A stretch of DNA of 64,000 nucleotides from Dyella sp. C9 (lineage in GTDB: Bacteria; Pseudomonadota; Gammaproteobacteria; Xanthomonadales; Rhodanobacteraceae), in the NCBI RefSeq assembly GCF_003332825.1, contig NZ_QIRF01000012.1, forward strand, positions 33,004 to 97,003. Direction: 5' to 3'. Positions within the stretch are counted from its first letter, which is position 1. Every line of letters begins with the position of its first letter. Below the pieces are notes generated by a model that saw only the letters and a list, made by a program, of their open reading frames with translations, was not told the DNA's origin and did not search any database. Shown piece after piece: positions 36,383 through 43,587 of the stretch. Made by a program: the position numbers and the translations under genes.

Positions 36383-36410
36383 GCTGGCCGGCGACGGGCC
36401 GCCGGCCAGC
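36383..36410 (-). terminator. Perfect 11-bp hairpin after S53 peptidase 1
   Basis: GCTGGCCGGCG (36383-36393) pairs with CGCCGGCCAGC (36400-36410) around a 6-base loop, 26 bp past the peptidase stop. There is no T-tract, so it may terminate with Rho or protect the mRNA end. Confidence 0.5.
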
Positions 36411-36435
36411 GGTCAAGCTCAGCCTGCGGCGGCCG

Positions 36436-38361
36436 TCAGAAACCGCTGTGCAGGAACAGGTCGAAGTTGGCCACGTTGAGCGTGCCGATGCCTGCGGCCG
36501 GCTCGTACCCGGGTATGCCGTAGTAGTACCAGTTGTCCCCGGCCTTGATGTCGTTGAAGGACGAGTACGCCCCGTAGCCGAAGAAGTTCTGCAACAGGTA
36601 CGCCTGCGGGTTCCACAGGCCGATGCGGTGACCGTTGCTCTGCCTCAGCAGCGCGGTGATGCCGTTGAGCTGCGGCGCGACGAAGCTGGTGCCGCCATAG
36701 CCATAGGCGACGCCTGGCGCGGCGAAGTCCACCGTGTCGACGACCGAATAGCCGGTTTCGGGATCGGCATTCAGGGAAATGTCCGGCAGGTTGCGCCCGG
36801 CGAAATTCCCCGGCAGCGTCAAGATCGTCTCCGGCTTGCTTCCACCGTAGTAGACCAGCGACTGGTTCGGTTCGCTGCGCCGGATGCCCTGGGTGGCGCG
36901 CTGGTATGACGGTTCCTGCCAGTAGATGCTGACGCCGCCACCGCTACCGGAGCTGAAGAGGTATTGCTTCCAGCCGCCGGGCGTTGGGTCGTAGGCGTTG
37001 AGGTAGTTGGCGATATAGTCCCAGCCCCACACCTGTTCCTGCTTGATCGACGCGGTCGGCCCGCCGCCCGAGCCAAAGAAATAGGTGATGTTGTAGCTGA
37101 AGGGGCGCGTGGTGCCGCCGGCCGCGGTGATATAGGCATCGTCGGCGGGAGATTCCACTGTCAGCGGCGTGCTGTAGGTGGGGGCGGCCAGTCCTTCCCG
37201 TACCAATTCGTAGGCACCCGAATCTCCCGAAGCGACGAACAGCGAGATGCCCTGTGCGGCGGCTTCGAGGAAGATCTGGTGGAAGGCCTGCAGTACGCCA
37301 GTCTCGTCGACGCCACCATTCAATTGCGGGAAGAGGTCTTCCTCCGCCTGTCCCCAACTCGTCGAGATGCTGTCGGCGATGTTGTCGGACACGGCAGCAT
37401 AGAACGCGTCGATGAAATTGCCATTGGTGACGTTGGGCGCCTCGTAGACGCGGATGTTCGCCTGGGGTGCCAGACCGCCGGATTGTTCCACGTCCAGCGA
37501 GGTCTCGTCGTCGCCGACACCCGCGGTGGGCGTATCGCCGCCATCGACTGGGATCACGGTGATGCGGTTGGCCTTGACCGGCAGGCCGATCATGCTCCAG
37601 TACGCGTACGCATCGCTGGGCTGGAAAGCGGCCAGGGTGACAATGCCGATGGTCGAGCCGCTGCCATTGATGCCGGCTTTGTACAGCGGGTTGATGTTGT
37701 AGAAGTTGGCCACGTCACCGACCGTGTATTCCTCGGGGATTCCGGTGGCGGTGCCATTGCCGCTGCTGTTGGCGGTGGCGGTCTTGCTGGTCAACTTCAG
37801 GCTGCCGAAGTGATCCGCACGCGCAATATTCGGATGCAGCTTCACGTCCGTGCTGAGCCCTGTGGCGGACAACAGCGTGTCGGCGATGATGGACGGGATG
37901 ACCGGTTGCGTATTGGGCCGATGGAAGTGCCGTCCGTCCGCCGACTGGTAATCGTGTACGGATGTCTGGAGGGCTGCATTGAACTGGGCGATGGTGCCGG
38001 TGGCCTGGATCGATAGATGGTTGGCCGCCACGGCGCCCGCCGTGATGCCCTGCTGCTTGAGGAACGCCTGCACGCGCGAGATCTCGCTTGCTGTCGCACC
38101 GTAGGTTGCGCTGAATTGCGCGGTGGTGAGGAACTGGTGATAGAGCGGATCGCCAGGGGTGACCGTGTGCTGGATGAAGTCTTCCAGGGCCGCCTGGTTG
38201 TGCAGCTTGAGTATCAACGTAACAGTAACGGTCTGGCTGGCATTGCTGGCTCCGAGGTCCGTGGCGTCGGCGCTGGCGGCGTTGGCTGCAGTGGCGAATA
38301 CGCCACCGAGCACCAGCGTCAACGCAGCTGCAAGCGCGTTGCGATGCATCGGGTTACGCAT
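36436..38361 (-). CDS. S53-family serine-carboxyl peptidase 1 (sedolisin type)
   Basis: A 641-aa secreted prepro-peptidase. A signal peptide (cleavage near ANAASA) is followed by the pro-activation domain (about residues 45-185; GDPLYHQFLTTAQFSATYG) and the S53 catalytic domain. The catalytic set is visible: Glu and Asp in ETSLDVEQSGG, the oxyanion Asp in ASGDSGAY, and the nucleophile Ser in GGTSFVAPQLNG; the C-terminal calcium site FNDIKAGDNWYY is present. Such enzymes are acid-active and pepstatin-insensitive (xanthomonalisin relatives). The ATG at 38361 has GGAG upstream. It is a tandem paralogue of the next gene and shares an upstream element with it. Confidence 0.92.
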   Translation of the reverse strand: MRNPMHRNALAAALTLVLGGVFATAANAASADATDLGASNASQTVTVTLILKLHNQAALEDFIQHTVTPGDPLYHQFLTTAQFSATYGATASEISRVQAFLKQQGITAGAVAANHLSIQATGTIAQFNAALQTSVHDYQSADGRHFHRPNTQPVIPSIIADTLLSATGLSTDVKLHPNIARADHFGSLKLTSKTATANSSGNGTATGIPEEYTVGDVANFYNINPLYKAGINGSGSTIGIVTLAAFQPSDAYAYWSMIGLPVKANRITVIPVDGGDTPTAGVGDDETSLDVEQSGGLAPQANIRVYEAPNVTNGNFIDAFYAAVSDNIADSISTSWGQAEEDLFPQLNGGVDETGVLQAFHQIFLEAAAQGISLFVASGDSGAYELVREGLAAPTYSTPLTVESPADDAYITAAGGTTRPFSYNITYFFGSGGGPTASIKQEQVWGWDYIANYLNAYDPTPGGWKQYLFSSGSGGGVSIYWQEPSYQRATQGIRRSEPNQSLVYYGGSKPETILTLPGNFAGRNLPDISLNADPETGYSVVDTVDFAAPGVAYGYGGTSFVAPQLNGITALLRQSNGHRIGLWNPQAYLLQNFFGYGAYSSFNDIKAGDNWYYYGIPGYEPAAGIGTLNVANFDLFLHSGF

Positions 38362-38459
38362 GTTCGTTCTCCAAGGGTGGGAACGGTCTTGCAGGTGATG
38401 TGGCGCACTCCCCGTGTGCTGTCACGCCACCCGGCTGGCCGCGGGTCGCAGAATCGGAA

Positions 38460-38488
38460 ATCACTCCCCAATCGCCCAGGCGCCCCTG
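38460..38488 (-). promoter_or_regulatory. Conserved upstream element, S53 peptidase 1
   Basis: ATCACTCCCCAATCGCCCAG and the following bases match the element at 40770-40800 (ATCACTTCCCCA..GCCCAGGCG) and sit at the same distance, about 100 bp, from the start codon. It could be a regulator-binding site or leader structure kept after gene duplication. Confidence 0.5.
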
Positions 38489-38686
38489 TGATGCCTCCGC
38501 ACTGGCGGATTAACCCTAACCCCACTTTGTGTCTGGTGGAAGTACCTGAAATAAAAAGAAAAAACGTCAACTTCTTTCGTGCCCGCAGCATGTTGTGGCG
38601 CGGGCTGCGCGATCGAAAGATGTGGCGTCACTGATCCGTCGCATGCGTGCGCTTCATCGGAAAATTGCGGTGCGATACGGCCAATG

Positions 38687-38718
38687 AAAACGGCCGGCAC
38701 CCTCTCGGGGGCCGGCCG
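38687..38718 (-). terminator. Intrinsic terminator of S53 peptidase 2
   Basis: On the minus strand CGGCCGGC, CCC, a short loop, GGG, a one-base bulge and GCCGGCCG form a strong hairpin followed by TTTTC. It lies about 22 bp after the stop at 38741. Confidence 0.75.
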
Positions 38719-38740
38719 CTGGCGAGCGGTCGAACTCGTT

Positions 38741-40669
38741 TTAGAAACTGCGCAGGAACAGGTCCAGGTTGGTGACGTTGAGCGTGCCCAGGCCGGCGCC
38801 CGGCTCGTAACCCTGCTTGCCGTCGTAGAACCAGTTGTCGCCGTCGCGGATGTCGTTGAACGCGGACCACTTGCCGTAGCCGAACACGTTCTGCAGGAAG
38901 TACACCTGCGGATTCCAGAAGCCGATGCGATGGCCGGCGCTCTGGGTCAGCAGGGCGCTGATGCCGTTGAGCTGGGGAGCCACGAAGCTGGTGCCGCCTT
39001 CCGCGCCGAAGCCGCCATCGGAGGTGGCGTAGTAGAGATAGCCGGTCTCGGGATCGGCGTTCAGCGCGATGTCGGGCACGTTGCGTCCATGGAAGCCGCC
39101 GGGCAACACCAGGTAGGTCTGCTCGCCGGCCACCGGATCGTCATAGGCCAGCGTCTGCTTCTTCTCGCTGGTGCGGATGCCTTGGGTGAATACCTGGTAG
39201 AGCGGCGTGTGCCAGTACACGCTGACGCCGCCGCCACCGCCCACCGAGAACAGGTCGACCACGCCCTTGCCGATGTACGTGTCGAAGTAGTTCTGGATGT
39301 AGTCCCAGCCCCAGATGCGCTCCTTGGTCAGCGACTTGGTCGGGCCGGTGCGGAAGTGATAGGTGAAGGGCACCGTGGTGCCGCCCGCCGCGGTGATGTA
39401 CGGGTCCGAAGCAGGGGAGTCCACGGTCAGCGGCGAATTGAACGTGCCCACGCCCGGGCCATGGCCCAGGTCGCGCACGGTGTCGTAGGCACCGGAGTCA
39501 CCGCTGGCGGCAAAGGTCGACTGGCCCTGTATCGCGGCTTCAAGCAGGATCTGGTGGAAGGTCTGCAGGTCGCCCACATCGGTGGTATCGGTGGGGCTGG
39601 CGCCATCCACGTTCAGTGCGGCGAAGTTGAAGACCTCCGGCAGGCCCCAGCTGGTGGAGATGCTGTCGGCCTTGTTGTCCACCACCGCCTGCATGAACGC
39701 ATCGGTGAAGCCATTGCCTGCGTTTGGCGCGTCATACACCAGGATATCGGCGAACGGCGCCAGGCCGCCTGACTGCTCCACGTCCAGCGAGGTTTCGCCG
39801 GTGCCGCCGTCGATGACGCCACCGCCGTCCACATGGATCTGCGTGATGCGGTTGGGCTTGGTCGGCAGGCCGATGGCGGACCAGTAGGTCTGGGCGTCCG
39901 CCGGGTCGAAGTTCGACAGCGTGACGATGGCGACGGTGGAGCCCTTGCCGTTGACGCCGCGCGCGTACAGCGGATTGATGTTGTAGAGGTTGGCCACGTC
40001 ACCCACGGTGTACTGGCCGGGCGTACCGGTCGCCGTGGGGTTGCCGCTGGTGGTGGTCGTGGCACTGAGCGTGCTGCGGGCCAGCGTCTTGCTGCTGACC
40101 GCCGGTTGCGTCGTGTCCATCGGCTTGACGCGATGCGACACGTACTTGCGCTCGTTGCTCAGGCCCGAGGCGAACAGCAGCGTGTTGGTGAGGCCGGTGG
40201 GCAGCACCACCGCCTGGGTTGGGCGATGGAAAGAGCGCCCTGTGTCTTGCGACACGAAGGTGTGGATGGGCGTCTGGAAGGCCGCGCTGAATTGCGCAAG
40301 CGTGCCGCTGGTGCGGATCGCCATGCGATTGGCCAGCACCGTGCCGGCGCCAAGGCCCTGTTGCTTCAGGAAGGCCTGTACCTGCGTGATGTCGGCATCG
40401 GTGGCGCCGTACTTGCTGGCGAACTCGCTGGTGCTTATGAACTGGTGGTAGTGGGGATTGCCGGGTGTGACGGTCTGCTGGATGTAGTCCTCAAGCTGGG
40501 CCTGGTTGTGCAGCCTCAGTACCAGGGTGACGTTGATGACTTGTGCGTTGTTGGCCGTGCCCAGATCGACGGTGGGCTTGGCCTCCTCGGCGAGGGCGTC
40601 AGCTGACGCGGCGGCGAACAAGAGGGCGAGGGAGGCTGCGAGCGACTTGCGGTGCAACTTCATGTGCAT
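38741..40669 (-). CDS. S53-family serine-carboxyl peptidase 2 (sedolisin type)
   Basis: A 642-aa paralogue of the adjacent peptidase. It has a signal peptide (cleavage near ADALAEE), a pro-domain (TPGNPHYHQFISTSEFASKYG) and the S53 domain with ETSLDVEQSGG, AASGDSGAY and GGTSFVAPQLNG, so the Ser-Glu-Asp triad is complete; the calcium-binding end FNDIRDGDNWFYDG is present. The ATG at 40669 has GGAGAG seven bases upstream. The two genes are in tandem on one strand, each with its own upstream element and 3' hairpin, so they are probably transcribed separately. Expected role: extracellular protein digestion in acid conditions. Confidence 0.92.
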   Translation of the reverse strand: MHMKLHRKSLAASLALLFAAASADALAEEAKPTVDLGTANNAQVINVTLVLRLHNQAQLEDYIQQTVTPGNPHYHQFISTSEFASKYGATDADITQVQAFLKQQGLGAGTVLANRMAIRTSGTLAQFSAAFQTPIHTFVSQDTGRSFHRPTQAVVLPTGLTNTLLFASGLSNERKYVSHRVKPMDTTQPAVSSKTLARSTLSATTTTSGNPTATGTPGQYTVGDVANLYNINPLYARGVNGKGSTVAIVTLSNFDPADAQTYWSAIGLPTKPNRITQIHVDGGGVIDGGTGETSLDVEQSGGLAPFADILVYDAPNAGNGFTDAFMQAVVDNKADSISTSWGLPEVFNFAALNVDGASPTDTTDVGDLQTFHQILLEAAIQGQSTFAASGDSGAYDTVRDLGHGPGVGTFNSPLTVDSPASDPYITAAGGTTVPFTYHFRTGPTKSLTKERIWGWDYIQNYFDTYIGKGVVDLFSVGGGGGVSVYWHTPLYQVFTQGIRTSEKKQTLAYDDPVAGEQTYLVLPGGFHGRNVPDIALNADPETGYLYYATSDGGFGAEGGTSFVAPQLNGISALLTQSAGHRIGFWNPQVYFLQNVFGYGKWSAFNDIRDGDNWFYDGKQGYEPGAGLGTLNVTNLDLFLRSF

Positions 40670-41058
40670 AGGAAGACTCTCCAGGGTAGATGCGGCCTGT
40701 CCGGCAAGGCGCGGGCGGCACCATCGGGCCGTCCCGTGCGCCGGCTAGGCCACGAGTCGTACGGACGTAATCACTTCCCCACGGCCCAGGCGGCCCCCTG
40801 AAGAAATTCCGACCTGGTGGAGCGAACCTAGCGGCTTTCGCAAGAACACGGAAGTGCATGATACTGCGCAAGAAATGGCGAAATGGCGCAGCGCGGCGAA
40901 AAGGTGACGCAATAAGTTGCGACTACGTCGTTTGGCCTACCCGGTTTGGCGGGGAGGCCGAAAAGGTGTCGCGTCAATCTTGGTTCAGGTGGCATGGATA
41001 CTCTTGCGATGCGCAGATACTTGCGCCACACCTACAACATCTTGCAAGGACGTCACTG
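40670..41058. other. Divergent intergenic region, S53 peptidase 2 / outer-membrane protein
   Basis: 389 bp between divergent genes. Apart from the conserved element at 40770-40800 nothing definite was seen: no repeat, RNA gene or convincing promoter hexamers, although both promoters must lie here. Confidence 0.5.
40770..40800 (-). promoter_or_regulatory. Conserved upstream element, S53 peptidase 2
   Basis: ATCACTTCCCCACGGCCCAG plus the following GCGGCCCCCTG parallels the element at 38460-38488; both are about 100 bp upstream of a peptidase start while the bases around them differ. Confidence 0.5.
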
Positions 41059-41664
41059 ATGAAAAAGCTCACGTCGGCCGCCGCGTTGGCCGTGTTCTTA
41101 CTCGGTTCGGGCGCAGCCGTTGCGCAGGACGGGCAGTTCTTCGTCAATGGAAGTGTTGGGCAATCGAGGTTCACCTCCCCGTCCTGGGGGGCCTCGACCT
41201 CGGACAAGACCGACACACAGGGCTCATTGCGACTGGGTTATCTGTGGCGCAGCGGCGGATTCCAATTCGGGCCCGAAGTGGGTTACGTGGATCTCGGACA
41301 GCTTGACTATCGCGGCACCTACTCCGCCATCGGTGGCAACGGCCAGGGGGTACAGACCCCTTTCCGCGACACCTTGTCTGCCAAGGGCTGGCTGTGGGGC
41401 GGCACGGTCAAGTACAACTTCGAGACACCCTGGTACATCTCGGCGCGTGCTGGCTGGTTCCAGGCGAAGGTCACCGACAAGTATGAGGCCGACGGCACCC
41501 GGTGGCGCTCCAGCGGCGACAGCACCCAGTGGTATGCAGGGCTTGGCGTGGGCTACAACTTTTCGCGTTCGTGGAGCCTTGGGGTGGGTTACGACTATTA
41601 CCGCCTGGGCCGTTACACCGACGGCGTAAATACGTACTCCGTGACGGCAGAGTTTCGCTTCTGA
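41059..41664 (+). CDS. Outer-membrane beta-barrel protein
   Basis: A 201-aa protein with a signal peptide (MKKLTSAAALAVFLLGSGAA, cleavage after VAQ) and an eight-strand-type barrel of alternating aromatic residues: LRLGYLWRSGGFQFGPEVGY, YISARAGWFQAKV, WYAGLGVGYNFS, LGVGYDYYRLG, ending in the outer-membrane C-terminal signature VTAEFRF with terminal Phe. It resembles OmpA/OmpX-type porin-family proteins; the ligand or role is unknown. The ATG at 41059 follows AAGGA by about eight bases. A classical terminator follows 10 bp after the stop. Confidence 0.88.
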   Translation: MKKLTSAAALAVFLLGSGAAVAQDGQFFVNGSVGQSRFTSPSWGASTSDKTDTQGSLRLGYLWRSGGFQFGPEVGYVDLGQLDYRGTYSAIGGNGQGVQTPFRDTLSAKGWLWGGTVKYNFETPWYISARAGWFQAKVTDKYEADGTRWRSSGDSTQWYAGLGVGYNFSRSWSLGVGYDYYRLGRYTDGVNTYSVTAEFRF

Positions 41665-41673
41665 TGTCCCCGG

Positions 41674-41698
41674 CGGCCGCGCAAGCGGCCGTCTTTTT
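41674..41698 (+). terminator. Intrinsic terminator of the outer-membrane protein gene
   Basis: CGGCCGC-GCAA-GCGGCCG is a 7-bp stem with a stable GCAA tetraloop, followed by TCTTTTT. It begins 10 bp after the stop codon. Confidence 0.9.
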
Positions 41699-41725
41699 GG
41701 GGCCGAGAGCCATTTGCGGCACAAT
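41697..41725 (+). promoter_or_regulatory. Candidate promoter for fumarase gene
   Basis: TTGGGG (41697-41702) and CACAAT (41720-41725) are 17 bp apart, about 65 bp before the fumarase start. Both hexamers are weak matches to sigma-70, so this is tentative. Confidence 0.3.
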
Positions 41726-41792
41726 AAGAGGGTTGTGCGTCGTCAACGCCCCTGTTTTCGACGCCCTTTCCCCCGGAGTCGAAGCAGCCGCC

Positions 41793-43307
41793 ATGACCAC
41801 CATCAAGCAAGACGATCTGATCCAGTCCGTCGCCGACGCCCTGCAGTACATCAGCTACTACCACCCCGTCGACTACATCACCAACCTCGCCGCCGCCTAT
41901 GAGCGCGAGGAGTCGCCGGCGGCCAAGGACGCGATGGCGCAGATCCTGATCAACTCGCGCATGGCCGCCGAAGGCCATCGCCCGCTGTGCCAGGACACCG
42001 GCATCGTCACGGTCTTCCTCAAGGTCGGCATGAACGTGCAGTGGGACGCCACCATGTCGCTCGAAGACATGGTCAACGAAGGCGTGCGCCGCGCCTACAA
42101 CGACCCGGACAACAAGCTGCGCGCCAGCGTGCTGGCCGACCCGGCCGGCAAGCGCAGCAACACCAAGGACAACACCCCGGCGGTCATCAACATGTCCATC
42201 GTGCCGGGCGACACGGTCGAGGTGATCGTGGCCGCCAAGGGCGGCGGCTCGGAGGCCAAGTCCAAGTTCGCCATGCTCAACCCGTCCGACTCCATCGTCG
42301 ACTGGGTGCTCAAGACCGTGCCGACCATGGGCGCCGGCTGGTGCCCGCCGGGCATGCTGGGCATCGGCATCGGCGGCACCGCCGAGAAGGCGATGCTGCT
42401 GGCCAAGGAATCGTTGATGGAGCACATCGACATCCAGGAGCTGATTGCGCGCGGTCCGCAGAACCGCGCGGAAGAGCTGCGCATCGAGCTGTACGAGAAG
42501 GTCAACGCGCTGGGCATCGGTGCGCAGGGCCTGGGTGGCCTCACCACCGTGCTCGACGTGAAGATCAAGGACTACCCGACCCACGCGGCCAACCTGCCGG
42601 TGGCGATGATTCCCAACTGCGCCGCCACCCGCCACGCGCACTTCACGCTGGATGGTTCGGGCCCGGTTGCGCTGGATCCGCCGTCGCTGGAGCACTGGCC
42701 CAAGCTCACCTACGACGCCAGCAAGGGCCGTCGCGTGAACCTGGACACCGTGACCCGCGAGGACGTGGCCAGCTGGAAGCCGGGCGAGGTGCTGCTGCTC
42801 AACGGCAAGCTGCTCACCGGCCGCGATGCAGCGCATAAGCGCATGGTCGACATGCTCAACAAGGGCGAGCCGCTGCCGGTCGATTTCAAGAATCGCTTCA
42901 TCTACTACGTCGGCCCGGTCGATCCGGTGCGTGACGAGGTGGTCGGCCCGGCCGGCCCGACCACCGCCACCCGCATGGACAAGTTCACCGAGCAGGTGCT
43001 GGCGCAGACCGGCCTGCTGGGCATGGTCGGCAAGGCCGAGCGCGGCCCGGCCGCGATCGAGGCGATCAAGAAGCACCAGTCGGTGTACCTGATGGCCGTC
43101 GGTGGCGCTGCGTATCTCGTGTCCAAGGCGATCAAGGCCAGCCGCGTGGTCGGTTTTGCCGACCTTGGCATGGAAGCGATCTACGAGTTCGAGGTGCAGG
43201 ACATGCCGGTGACGGTGGCGGTCGATTCCGCCGGTACCTCGGTGCACCAGACCGGGCCGAAGGAATGGCAGGCGCGTATCGGCAAGATTCCTGTGGTGGT
43301 GGCGTAA
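41793..43307 (+). CDS. Class I fumarate hydratase
   Basis: A 504-aa iron-sulfur (class I) fumarase that interconverts fumarate and malate in the citric acid cycle. Family features: LCQDTGIVTVFLKVG with a cluster Cys, GGGSEAKSKFAMLNPSD, GWCPPGMLGIGIGG and AMIPNCAATRH with further candidate ligands, and the C-terminal beta domain (GPTTATRMDKFTE, FADLGMEAIYEFEV). Length matches the single-polypeptide form. The ATG at 41793 gives the canonical N-terminus; GGAG lies 14 bases upstream, farther than usual. It is monocistronic: a terminator precedes it and repeats follow it. It is the oxygen-sensitive type, so a class II enzyme may exist elsewhere in the genome. Confidence 0.93.
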   Translation: MTTIKQDDLIQSVADALQYISYYHPVDYITNLAAAYEREESPAAKDAMAQILINSRMAAEGHRPLCQDTGIVTVFLKVGMNVQWDATMSLEDMVNEGVRRAYNDPDNKLRASVLADPAGKRSNTKDNTPAVINMSIVPGDTVEVIVAAKGGGSEAKSKFAMLNPSDSIVDWVLKTVPTMGAGWCPPGMLGIGIGGTAEKAMLLAKESLMEHIDIQELIARGPQNRAEELRIELYEKVNALGIGAQGLGGLTTVLDVKIKDYPTHAANLPVAMIPNCAATRHAHFTLDGSGPVALDPPSLEHWPKLTYDASKGRRVNLDTVTREDVASWKPGEVLLLNGKLLTGRDAAHKRMVDMLNKGEPLPVDFKNRFIYYVGPVDPVRDEVVGPAGPTTATRMDKFTEQVLAQTGLLGMVGKAERGPAAIEAIKKHQSVYLMAVGGAAYLVSKAIKASRVVGFADLGMEAIYEFEVQDMPVTVAVDSAGTSVHQTGPKEWQARIGKIPVVVA

Positions 43308-43314
43308 GACTGCA

Positions 43315-43456
43315 CTTCTCCTTCTTCCCTCCGGGGAGAAGGCTGGGATGAGGGGCGGGTGCTTGCGGACGCTTTGCTAGAGCAGGCTTTCGCTCCCTTA
43401 GCCACTGAGGCAAGTCCGACCCCTCACCCCAACCCTCTCCCCGCAGGGGAGAGGGT
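43315..43456. repeat. Type C dispersed palindrome, inverted pair (copies 1 and 2)
   Basis: A diverged forward copy (43315-43362; CTTCCCTCCGGGGAGAAGG then GGGATGAGGGGCGGGTGCT) and a reverse copy (43420-43456; CCCCTCACCCCAACCCTCTC then CCCGCAGGGGAGAGGG) flank about 57 bp. The pair fills much of the 280-bp space between the fumarase and lysC-lysA genes, where no other feature was seen. Confidence 0.8.
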
Positions 43457-43587
43457 GCCGGTACTGCCACCCCATACTCTCCCGCATTTAGCCATCCAAA
43501 CGCCCGCGAGCGCGCGGCGGTTGCATTCCACCTGCTGCGGCGCAACACTGGCCCGATTGTTTTCCCCAACCACCACTGAAGGTACTC

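Larger units (their letters stand above)
38362..38740. other. Intergenic region between the two S53 peptidase genes
   Basis: 379 bp with no gene. It holds the terminator of peptidase 2 (38687-38718) and the promoter side of peptidase 1, including a conserved element at 38460-38488. An AT-rich stretch around 38545-38575 is the most likely promoter core, but no firm -35/-10 pair was assigned. Confidence 0.55.
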
